From Naganishia liquefaciens (taxonomy: Eukaryota; Basidiomycota; Tremellomycetes; Filobasidiales; Filobasidiaceae), in the NCBI GenBank assembly GCA_013423385.1, contig BLZA01000021.1, positions 62,001 through 126,000 of the forward strand: a stretch of DNA of 64,000 bases, given 5' to 3'. Under the pieces are notes generated by a model. The model was given only the letters and a program-made list of their open reading frames with translations. It did no database searches and was not told the origin of the DNA. Positions 36,719-46,966 of this stretch are shown here, one piece after another. How positions within the stretch are numbered: position 1 is the stretch's first letter; every line of letters begins with the position of its first letter. The position numbers and the translations under genes are program-made.

Positions 36719-39687
36719 TCAAGCCTCTGTTTTGACTGTACTCTCGATCCCAAGGCTTGCTGGGTCCTTGTGATCCTGTGCTGATGCATCCTTGTCGCTC
36801 TCTGTGGCTGCAGGCTTCGCTGGATTTTCCAATGTATACGTAGTCGATCGGAAACTCGAGGATAAACTGCTGATTGTTGTCTGCGCCATTTGCAGGACCG
36901 AGACGATTCGTTTACGCAATGCTGGATTCTTGCATGTGACCACCTGCCACGAACAATAATGCTCAGAACATGTGGGTGGAGACCAAGGGGTCATGATTCT
37001 CACCATTGTCATGAGATCGATGGTCGCCTCATGCTGGTCGACCTCGACGCGCAAAAGCAAAAGCTCCTCCTCCTTGCCCTCCAATTCCTCCGTGACAAGT
37101 TCGGAAACGTTTCCGAAATGTGCTAACAGGAACGTACGCAACAGCTGAATATCCGTCAAGACTGCCGGGTCGGCTTTTATCGGTCCAGGCTTTTCGTCCG
37201 AGGGTGCTTTCCGCTTGGCGGCGAGCGAATGAGGATGTGGGTGGGCAGGCGCGTGTGTTTCCTGCTCATGACCATGATCACAAGCCTTTGAAGTCACTGC
37301 AAGAGACAATGTGATGAGCGGGATGCGAGCGAAAGGGCTTCATGAGAGCATTCATCTTACGTTTTATTGTGGCGTAATTCGAATCAATGCCACAAAGCAG
37401 AGCCAACGTGCTATCGGCAATCATGTCGTTACTGACACTCGAGACCCACTCGAGAGTCAATTCCTGATCTGAAGTATGAATGATCGTCACCGCTTGCATG
37501 ATCTGCGATGAGATAGCTAAGCAACGTTCGCGACAGGTGACAAACTGCTCAACATACCCTGAAGACCGCCTTATCATCCTCGACGTCCTCCTCGACCTCT
37601 CCATACATCCCCTCTAGATGCCACCTGATGACCTCCCAGCTGACACCGACGCGCAGACTCTGCCGCTGCTTGATCTCTGTCGTGCCCAGACCTGTAAAGT
37701 CTTTGAGGTCTTTCGGGTCCAAAAGTGTGTACGAGTAATCTTTTTGCACAAGCAGACCGGCAAGGGGCTGTGTCGGTTTGGGATGTTTCGTCGCCAGGGA
37801 TCCAATGACCTGAGAGGTCTCGTTAATACGCGCTGAGCTTCAGCTGATCGTGGTATGCATACCTTGATGACTCGCTCCGAGTTGAACGTGAGCGTCAACG
37901 GTTCACAATTTCTCGGTGTATGAATTTTGACATCCGAATCCGCATACTGGCTCTGCAGGGCCAGTCTGAGACGACCCATCACGGATGCCTCGCCATGCAC
38001 CAACACCTGCAAACCTATCAGCCATATCGCTCACAACAGCGGAACACTAACTCACGATATGCTGCGGATTGACCTGCTTGATAAAGCTCGAATTCTGCGC
38101 AAAGTCGACGTGCGCACTGAACGAAATTTCGTCGACGGTCATCCTGCGCTGGATCTTTTGGCCGTTCATGCCGATAAAGTCTTCCGGTTGTTTGAGTAGG
38201 TTCTACAAGCGGGGCAGGAGAGAGGGGGGGAAGCAGGGAGACACACACAGTTCAGCGCCTGTTTCTAGGTTCGGATAGATCTGTCGAACAGGGCGGACGG
38301 CCCCTCGGCATTGACGGCTGAGACCTGCGTGACGACTGCGGAACGCGATTCGGATGTCTCGGTGGCATGGTATTTCATATGCATCATAGTGGTCCTCGTA
38401 CACCCTTTCCAACTTACCGCCCTCCGTTCCCACATCAAGAAAGGCATCACTCACCTTGGCCATCGTCCCCTCGATCGAGTATCCCGTCACAATCAACCCA
38501 TTCTTCCTATCCGGCGCCCACTTTTCCAACAGTTCCCTCGAATGCGCTCCTTGCAACATCTGTGGCGTCGCCATCATCACACACGGGCCGTCGTCTTGCC
38601 ATTTTCGGAAATCCTTGAGGTTGCGGACGTATTTGAAGGCGAATGGGTTGTCGTTTCGGTTGCGGGAGAAACGGGTCTTGATATGGTCGTTCATTGTGTG
38701 GATGTATGTACGGTAGACTTGCATACCACGGAAGGCGAGACCGGAGGCGTAGAGGACGGGGATATTGTGCAACTCCGGATGGGCATCCCAGTATTCGTCG
38801 AGAATCAACAGCAACTCTTGCACATTCCCAAACGCCGAGATCGGCATCAAACACCTGCCCCCACGCTTGACGATATTCGCCACGAGCGTCGTAAACTGCT
38901 CCTCCTTTTCACTCCGCGGCGGTAACGTATGCACACCAAACGTACTCTCGCAAATCATCACGTCGGGCCGAATCGGCGGGACCTCGGCGCTGACCAAGTG
39001 ACGATCCTCTTCGCGCGAGTAGTCGCCCGTGTAGAGGATGTTGAGACCGGCGATCTGAATCATGAACATGGCGGCGCCGAGGACGTGACCGGCGTGGTAG
39101 GGCGTGAAGCGAAGACCGCCGGAGATGACGATGTCTTGGTGGTAGTCGACGGGAATAATGTTTTGCCATGCGTTGTTGAGATCTTCTTCGGTGTACAAAC
39201 GGTCTCCTGGATCGTTCGAGTTGTCGCCGATTCGGACGGCATCTTGCATGGTCAGACGGAAGATGGCTTTCGTTGGATGCGTCATGTAAACTTTACCCTT
39301 GCCTTCTTTAAAGTTGGTCTGTTGTGGATTAGCATTGATTGAGGTATGATGTCGGAACACCTACTCGTTCCATAACATACGGTAAACCCGCGGCATGATC
39401 AACGTGAAAGCTACAATCTATGAACAGCGGCTACAAGGCGATGACGGCGCTACTCACTGAGTCACCAAAATCGCATCCACCTCGCTCCAATCCAACTCAT
39501 CAATAAACGGCAACGCCGACAACCCATTATTCGCCGGATGCAGCCCGACATCACAAACTACCGTTTTTCCCCTGTGCTTGATCACGCAGCATGACCGTCC
39601 CACTTCTTGCCCCGCGCCGAGCATGGTGATGGAGACTGAGGGGAGATCGGCATCGTTGGCTTCGTTGGAGATCACTTGGACGGACAT
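36719..39687 (-). CDS. YSH1: mRNA 3'-end endonuclease Ysh1/CPSF73
   Basis: Nine exons (39687-39458, 39410-39365, 39318-38455, 38202-38056, 38006-37863, 37809-37558, 37502-37361, 37296-37004, 36943-36719) give 780 aa, matching yeast Ysh1. It is the zinc-dependent nuclease of the cleavage and polyadenylation complex. Metallo-beta-lactamase motifs are present: [13 protein letters not shown] at the start, the zinc-binding HFHVDH (residues about 77-82, its first His split by an intron) and LYTGDYS. The beta-CASP part shows [33 protein letters not shown] and VLVHGE. The C-terminal domain ([11 protein letters not shown] onward) is the Pfam-type CPSF C-terminal region. The intron at 38454-38203 is 252 nt against 46-64 nt for the others. 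Confidence 0.96.
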
Positions 39688-40300
39688 CCTGGATCAGAAA
39701 CGGTTGATGGGGAAGTGTTTACTTGATCAGGCCTTCAATATCCGATGTCACCGCTATCCACGCGATACGATAGGCTGATCTACAGCGAGAGATGCGGGAA
39801 CCCCAAGCCAGTAGGCCAGACGACAGAATGACTTGAACACGATGAGATGAATCGAGACAGGTTTGCGACTCGGAAGCGAAGATGGCTGAGGTAAGCAGAT
39901 GAGCGGCTAGAGTTGGTGGGAAGACAGTCTTCTCGATGAAAGAAAGCAAAAGTCTTGTTCTCCCCATATTCGAACTCACTTTGCATCGATCTTGCGCTTG
40001 TTGTGCGCTTATACCCTTCTGCCGTAGTTTGGCTGGGTCACGCCAGCCAGCTGACTCTGGATGGCGCCCATCGGGTAAGCGCGACACGGTACGGGCGCCA
40101 TTCGCTGTCACTGCTGCCACTGTCGCTGTCGCTGTCGCTGTCGGCGTCGTCGCTGTCGTCACCGAAATCTCCACCTTCCCCCACGCACACGCACCGCAGC
40201 CCTACGGACGCGCGCCCCCAGCAACCGACTCATCAAGAAACCTTTGACCCGTCTTTGTTCGGATCTCAAGGTTCTTACCACCCAAAAGCGAAGCATCAAG
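39688..40300. promoter_or_regulatory. divergent YSH1-RPS5 promoter region
   Basis: Six hundred base pairs are shared by two divergently transcribed housekeeping genes. The half nearest RPS5 is pyrimidine- and CTGTCG-rich. No named factor site is claimed. Confidence 0.45.
40119..40160 (+). repeat. CTGTCG-type simple repeat
   Basis: A short run of imperfect CTGTCG hexamers, grading into CGTCGT, lies about 140-180 bp before the RPS5 start codon. It may be part of the leader or core promoter. Confidence 0.7.
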
Positions 40301-41265
40301 ATGGCTGCCGTTCAAACTCTTCCCAGCGACGTCCAGAAGGTCGCCAACGAGGGCAACGTCAAGTTGTTCGGCAAGTGGACTGCCCACGAGTGAGTATTGA
40401 AGGGAATCGCAGTACAGAGAGAAGCGGATTGGGCATCAAAGACCGGGAGAGGAAGGAGAGGATGGATGGTAGACAGAGGATCGGGATGATGGATGGGTGG
40501 GGACGACGCGGTGGAAACAAGAGGAATGAAGGAGAGGATGGAGGAATGCCCAATCTGCCCCTCGACCGAAACCACCAACAACAAGACTGGACAGCTGACA
40601 TCGCTCTTGTCCCCTCTTTCAGTGTTGAAGTCAAGGACATCTCCTTGGTCGACTACGTCAACGTCCAGCACGCCGTCTACTTGCGTAAGTGGAGATGAAG
40701 GAAAGGAGACGAAGGACCTGGCTGATGGCATTCGGATAAAAAGCCCACACCGCTGGTCGATACGCCAAGAAGCAATTCGCCAAGGGAAGGATGCCCATCG
40801 TCGAGCGACTCGTCAACGCGTGAGTCTTGCAGGATGCAAGCAGGAAGAGTAGCATAAGCTGACGAGAAGCACAGTTTGATGATGAACGGCCGAAACAACG
40901 GTAAAAAGTTGATGGCCGTCCGAATCGTCGCGCACGCATTCGAGATCATCCACCTCTTGACCGACCAGAACCCGATCCAGGTTTTGGTTGACGCCATCGT
41001 CAACACCGGCCCGCGAGAAGACTCGACCCGAATCGGCTCCCAGGGTACCGTCCGACGACAGGCCGTCGATGTTTCCCCCTTGCGACGAGTCAACCAGGCC
41101 ATCTCCTTGTTGACCATCGGTACCCGAGAATCCGCTTTCCACAACGTCAAGTCCATCTCGGAATGTCTCGCCGACGAGCTCGTCAACGCCGCCAAGGGTT
41201 CTTCCAACTCTTACGCCATCAAGAAGAAGGACGAGCTCGAGCGTGTCGCCAAGTCCAACCGTTAA
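40301..41265 (+). CDS. RPS5: 40S ribosomal protein S5 (uS7)
   Basis: Four exons (40301-40389, 40623-40684, 40744-40819, 40875-41265) give 205 aa. Conserved uS7 blocks include [63 protein letters not shown] and [19 protein letters not shown], ending [10 protein letters not shown]. The protein binds the 3' major domain of 18S rRNA at the small-subunit head and contacts E-site tRNA. Intron 1 is 233 nt, about four times the local norm, while the others are 55-59 nt. Codon use is strongly biased: 11 of 14 Arg codons are CGA and Leu is mainly TTG or CTC, as expected for a highly expressed gene of this organism. Confidence 0.97.
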
Positions 41266-42224
41266 TTACGGAACCACCACAACTGCACAAAATCCTGTAC
41301 AACAGCCCGCACCTCCTTTGTCAGCTCGGTTCTCTATTTATCGGTCACGTCTTTTAGACACACTCGTTCAGCATTCGGATTCTTGGATCAACGGTCGGAA
41401 ATCTCATCTCTCACTCTCGCATCTCTTCTTCTCCTCTCTTGTGCTCGTGGTCTCTCGTCTCTTCTGGTTGCTGCTAGGGGCCGGCGGGCGTAAAGGGAAA
41501 TCAAGGATTAGCATGGATATGGGTTCGAGTGGTTGTAGATGTCTCCGTAGGTCTAGGGGTTTGGTGTTGGGCACCTCCATGATGCTATGAGCATTGCAAA
41601 AAAGGAAAACGATCCGGAGACGCACTGCGCGTGCGTCCATTCGCTGCATCTGATCCGCCTCTTGGCCATTATCGCTTGCCGGAGCGCTGCTACTTTGAAT
41701 CTCCCTTTCAACATATACCTTTTGATTTAGGAATCAATCAAGGTGAATTGCCAACCGGAATTGCCTTGCAGGAAATGAGTGCCGGATTCCTGTAGTGTCC
41801 TCGGCATACCGGAATCGCTTCACAATGTTCCAAGACACGGAGTGCCCTTCTATTTGTCGAGCCGACAACCCTGTATCTAACACTTTCTCGTCCGCGGCAC
41901 TGGGCACACGAAACGCAGGGATCTTGGCCTCGACCAGCAGCTGGTCCAGCTACCGACTTTTCGTCGACTGCGAGGCGTGCTTTACAAAAGGGAGGTAGAG
42001 TATGGCTACTAATTTGCCGAGTTCAACGAAATGTCAAGCATGCCAGCGAGCTTTCTTTGGCTGTTGGAAGGATTCACACGCCTCTTGATTCCTATGACGG
42101 ATTGACTTTGCGAATTGCCTTGAGGCGTAGGCTATTCCAAAAGTCCGAGAATGAGTGGACTTGGACCGTTTCCATGCTTGAGACCATGTGGTCCTATTCA
42201 ATACTCAAGAGGTGGGCTATAATC
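41266..42224. other. intergenic left of the satellite
   Basis: This is the RPS5 3' flank followed by about 700 bp without a recognisable gene. Short frames exist but none has domain or codon support. Confidence 0.4.
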
Positions 42225-42309
42225 GAGGAAGGGCGGCTGACAGAATTTGCAAAGTGCCAATACAGGCATCGAGGCAAGACGACCAGCAAGACGACTTGAG
42301 GGCGCAGAT
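42225..42309 (+). repeat. left flanking direct repeat of the satellite array
   Basis: About 85 bp matching the segment at 44844-44928 at roughly 75-80 percent by eye. Shared landmarks are AGGAAGGGC, TTTGCAAA, CAATACAGGC and ACCAGCAAGACG. The two copies have the same orientation and bracket the 162-bp array. Confidence 0.65.
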
Positions 42310-42724
42310 TTCATTTATGACGACTAATGGGATTACAAAGGCTAAAACACCAGCGGGGGCAGTGCCCATGTGAACCGAAAAGGGCGCATGAGGTCGAAAA
42401 CCACAGAGGTGAATGGATGACATACCCTTATTCGAGCCCGGCTTGAACGGATACGAGAATCATCCTGCCAATCTTGAAAGTGCCTCCTCTGGCTTTCTCT
42501 GAATAGCAATGAATATGTATCCAAGGCACTCGATGGCAATCCTTCTTCTCGTCCAATTCCAGTCAAGGCGATACTTTACAACCCATTAGTCGTTATCGCA
42601 AACATGCGCAAAAGATCGAGTCATACCTGGCAGCGATTTTAGCCTTTGATTGAGATCGCCCGAAAGGAGCCGACAGCTGTGCGATGTAAAAAGTGGTGAC
42701 AATATTGAGAATTGTCTCATTTCG

Positions 42725-44830
42725 TTGGCAAACAGAAATTCTGTGTGGTCGGTCACCAAGGGATCACTCCAAGCGCTGATGCCAATGAACGCGCTAATGT
42801 ACCATTGCAAATCGCATACTAGGAGTATCGAAGAGGGACAGTGAACAGTATACGACGGGTAGCCTTCTGTACAAGAACCGCGCTCAGTGAGAAACAGCGT
42901 TTGAACCCGATTCGCCACCGTGAGATCGCTGCCTAAGCACGGATGCCAATGAGCGCGCCCATCAATCATGGCAAAAGGCTTATTTGGGATACTCTTGGGT
43001 CTTTGGGAGATGACTACGCCGGTAGGCCTGGTGTGCAGAAGGCGCGCTCATTGGCAAACAACGTGGGCGCGTGCGCGTGTACCATGAGATTGCTTGAAGT
43101 GCGGATCCCGGTGGGCGCAGTTGTGAATCATGACGGTGTGCATCTTCAAGGAAGTAGAAGAGAATGCAAAGATGACTACGTCGGTTGACCTACTGTGCTG
43201 GCACCGCGCTCATCGGGAATCATCAGTTGCGCGAGATCCGCCATCGTAAAGTCGCGCCAAGAGCGGATTTCGCCTAACGCGTTGATGGACTGTGACAGAA
43301 TGCAAACTGGAGATAGCCATAATGCCGAGCAGATGGATACGACGGTCGGCATCTTCTACTGGAACCGCGCTCAGTGGGAATCGGCGTTTCCGCTCGAGTT
43401 GCCACCGGAAGATCTCTCCAACGCGCGCACTGCAATGAACGCGCTGATTAATCATGGTAAAAGGCTCACTTGGGATACTCTCAGGTCTTTGAGAGATGAC
43501 TAGGACGGCAGGCTTGTTGTACAGAGACCGTATTCATTGGGAAACAGCATTGTCGTGTGTGTGGGTGCACCATAAGATTGCGCATTCCGACTGACGCGCT
43601 CATAAATCATGGCAAAGAGCGGATTGGTAATGGTATTGGAGCTCAAGGAGACGAATGCGGCGGTGATCATTTGCTTATGAGACAGCGTTCGGTCGCACAC
43701 AGCATTGCCGTGTAATTCGCCACCATCAGATTGCCTAAAAAGCGCTCCGCAGGAGCGCGCCAATACATTATGGCAGGATGCCTGCTGGGGACAGTCCCGC
43801 AGTCTGGGGAAAACGAATGCGACAGTCTCGTCGCTGTGCGGGGAGCTCAGTCGCTGGAAATCCGCGTTTCTGCTTGATTCGCGTCCCCGCAGGACCACTT
43901 CAGGAGCGGATCCCATCGAACGCGCGAAGCAATGATACTGGCGCCGCATTCAGTGGCAAACAGCACTTAGGTGGGATTCGCCGCCGCGAGACCACTCCAA
44001 GCGCGGTTGCCATTGAATGCGCGAATGGGTCATGACAAACAGTATACCGTCAGTTGTACTAGACTTGAACAACATGATTGCGACGGTAGCCATGTGATAC
44101 CGGCGCCGCATTCGATGGCAAACAGCAATTAAGTGGGGTTCGCCACCGTGAAATCACTCCAAGCGCGGTTGCCGTTGAATGCGCGAATGGTTCATCAAAA
44201 GCAGCATACCGTCAGTTGTATTAGACCTCAACAACATGATTGCGACGGTCGCCATGTGATACCGGCGCCGCATTCATTGGCAAACATCATTACCACGGGA
44301 TTCGCCACCGTGAAACGTCTCCAAGCGCGGTTGCCGTTGAATGCGCCAATGGGTCATCAAAAGGAGCATATCCTCAGTTGTATTAGGCGTGAACAACATG
44401 ATTGCGACGGTCGCCATGTGGTACCGGCGCCGCATTCATTGGCAAACATCATTACCACGGGATTCGCCACCGTGAAACGTCTCCAAGCGCGGTTGCCGTT
44501 GAATGCGCGAATGGGTCATCAAAAGGAGCATATCCTCAGTTGTATTAGGCGTGAACAACATGATTGCGACGGTCGCCATGTGGTACTGACGCCGCATTCA
44601 GTGGCAAACATCATTACCACGGGATTCGCCACCGTGGAACCACTCCAAGCGCGGTTGCCTTTGAATGCGCCAATGGGTCATGAAAAACAGAAAAGGGACA
44701 CAGAAGAGAACATGACAGTTAGCCTTTTGTACAACAACCGCGTTCATTGAGAAATCAGCGTTCGAGCCCGATCCGTCGCCGTAAGATCGCTGCAAGCACG
44801 GATGCCAATGAGTGATTTTTAAAACTCGCC
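42725..44830 (+). repeat. satellite array, 162-bp period, about 13 units
   Basis: A unit of about 162 bp repeats head to tail. Landmarks in each unit are GGCAAACA, TTCGCCACCGTGA, CTCCAAGCGCGG, TTGAATGCGC and AATGGGTCATC. The motif ATTGCGACGG recurs at 44077, 44239, 44401 and 44563, giving an exact 162-bp spacing. The units from about 43940 to 44690 are nearly identical, while those to the left are diverged, so the right half has been homogenised most recently. Because 162 is a multiple of three, one frame stays open through 44133-44750 and reads as 54-residue repeats. I regard this as a consequence of the period, not a gene. Confidence 0.88.
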
Positions 44831-44843
44831 CACGGGGCATACT

Positions 44844-44928
44844 CAAGGAAGGGCAGCTAGCAGGATTTGCAAATAAACAATACAGGCTTCGAAGCTAAAC
44901 AACCAGCAAGACGTCACGAGAACGCGGA
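44844..44928 (+). repeat. right flanking direct repeat of the satellite array
   Basis: This is the partner of 42225-42309. It follows the last satellite unit almost directly, whereas the left copy is separated from the first clear unit by about 400 bp. Confidence 0.65.
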
Positions 44929-45320
44929 CCTGATCCCAGCGGAGACGCTCTAACAGGACCTCTTGGAAAGAGGGTTGTCTGTGGGAAGTTGAGCGTACCG
45001 TTCGCGTTAACGTTTTTGGAATTGGGAGTCTTACTCGCTTGCTCATCCCAATTGGCCAATGTTCGCAAGCCTGGCTTCGTCGTTCTCATAACAGTACGTA
45101 GAATAAATACACCTTTCATCGATTTCGCCATAAACCACACGATACTATTCAAAGTCGGTTGCCTTGCTGACCTCTTGACTGTGCGTATACAAAAAGCTTG
45201 ATGTCTTTACCGCTTTGCGAGGAAAGAGAGATCTGGTTATATCATCCTTCCGGTGACCGTTCACAGACACCTCTATTTGCATGATCTAATCACAACGAAC
45301 TCCGCGGACGCCACTGTTAC
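44929..45320. other. intergenic right of the satellite
   Basis: Unique sequence lies between the right flanking repeat and the end of the next minus-strand gene. A minus-strand frame over 44895-45152 overlaps the flanking repeat and is not called. Confidence 0.4.
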
Positions 45321-46278
45321 TCAGTAAAGGGTGTCTTGGGGTTTGTCCAAAGCCTCTTTCGGGACTACCGCAAATCTGGTAATCTCTGGCATGGGCTTGG
45401 CGTTCCAGGCTTCTAACTGTGCAATGGTTGGTTCTTTATTGGGAAGGAGAAGCTCCTGTGGAAGGCAGCCTTCCTCTCACGGAGTTCTGATCGCTTTTCC
45501 CATTTCTTCCCTCGTAATTCCCGGAAAGACGGTGCATCTGAATCGTTGCGCTCGTACGTCGTTGTCACAATCACCTTGATCTTCGGGAACCTTCTTCGGA
45601 TCGAAGCACACCATCGATGCGCCTTTCTTTCCGGATTGGCTGTCATCAGCGTCTCCTCTCTCCGAGGTAGGCGACAACGGCACTTCAGCCATTGCGAGCC
45701 AATCTGCCAGCAATGAGCAGTCTTCGGCCAATCGATCATAATTTGCCCCAGCGCTGAGAGCGTCAGCAAAGGAGCTTGCGTATTCTGCTGCCCAACTGAA
45801 ATCATTGTGGTCTGAGTCTAGCGTCTGCCATTGGAAAGTTTGGTCGTCTGGAAAGATGATCTGTGAACCCAAATTGGATTCTGTGACGCATATGGGAACA
45901 CCCGACAGGCAGACAGTTGACCGACCAGACAGACTGAGGCAGGGATGCGGGAACGGCATCGTGAGGCAGCGGATTGATGGCAAGAGAGGGTTTGGTAAGT
46001 GTCCATTGGTGGAGTATGTAAAACCGAGAAACGACGAATTGCACATTATATAAATACCTCCAGCCGGTACAAAACAGCACAGCCCTTCTGTGACATTTTC
46101 CGTACTCTTTTGTTTCCCGGAACAGCGCCCTCATTTCTTCCGCGGAGCCAGCTCGACGGCTGCTGAAGGGCCCTGAAGCGACTCCTTCGAGAGAAGTCAT
46201 ATCTTGCCTGGATTGTGCTCCGGAGACATCGGCAACGCCATCTGCAATACCCGATACCGTTCTTCGTCTGGCTTCCAT
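45321..46278 (-). CDS. unrecognised protein, about 230-270 aa, 3' splicing ambiguous
   Basis: An exon from the ATG at 46278 to 46058 (MEARRRTVSGIADGVADV, SAEEMRALFRETKEYGK) joins in frame to an exon from 45933 containing PICVTESNLGSQIIFPDD and WAAEYASSFADALSAG. The acidic middle (SPTSERGDADDSQSG) is followed by a region where two intron choices near 45600 both keep a frame. A final exon encodes AWNAKPMPEITRFAVVPKEA and ends at the TGA at 45323-45321. Without the last intron the frame stops at 45477. A coding-like frame with its own ATG at 46516 overlaps the start and may be a 5' exon. No family is recognised. Confidence 0.5.
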
Positions 46279-46966
46279 CGAAGGCAACCCAGATCATCGC
46301 AAAGTCTTTCAGGTCATTGATAATCTCGACTGAAGATTTAGAAAAGGCACGAGGCCGGCGCAAATTTTGATCCCTGCAAAGCTCGCCCGAAAAAGATGCT
46401 CGGGACCGATGTCTACACTCCCGAGCTGACGCATTCAAAATTGCCTCGTGGTCTTGACGGCCCTCGATGCCAAGATCGCTGGATCCATCATCATATTTGG
46501 TACTATACAATCCCATCTATGGTGCCCGTCGGTCTTGACTGTCTGAACAGATGACCTCGGCAGAGGAAGGGGTACAAGCGAATGGGCGGGAAGACACTGC
46601 CTGGCGTCGCCGGCGATATATGCCGAGCGTGGGTCGTACTGAAATACAAATTGTCGTCGTAAAAGATGGGCGTGGAGTGTGGGGCCAGTATTGAAAGTAT
46701 GCCCGCGAGGCCGAATAGCAGTCCGGATGTCGTGTATCCGGCAGTATTTTTGAAGACGGACCGATGACCGTCTAAGCCTTACTATCAGTACATGTTAATT
46801 GACGTGATATGTTAACAAGTATCCTGAAAACAGTTTATCGTTAGCCAAGCCAAGGCTGCCACTCCACGCTCAACTTACCTTCAGCTTGTTTGGCGGGAAC
46901 GAATATCCAGCATCAGACCATAATGTCAGGTTGGGACTGCGGGCACGATAGTCAGCTCGATTTCGC
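46279..46966. other. intergenic with a possible upstream exon
   Basis: On the minus strand, 46516 to about 46290 reads MGLYSTKYDDGSSDLGIEG and SSVEIINDLKDFAMIW. It looks coding but could not be joined in frame to the gene starting at 46278. Nothing is recognised from 46517 to 46966. Confidence 0.35.

Noticed and set aside
40390-40622. A box C/D snoRNA in RPS5 intron 1
   Set aside because: An imperfect C-like ATGATGG and a CTGA occur in order, but no terminal stem and no guide region could be drawn.
42725-44830. A CRISPR-like or tRNA-like tandem array
   Set aside because: Units are contiguous 162-bp repeats without spacers and without any cloverleaf or B-box motif. The setting is a eukaryotic nuclear genome.
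42225-44928. An LTR-type retroelement suggested by direct repeats 2.6 kb apart
   Set aside because: The repeats are only about 85 bp, the interior is a 162-bp tandem satellite, and no reverse transcriptase, integrase or capsid-like sequence is present.
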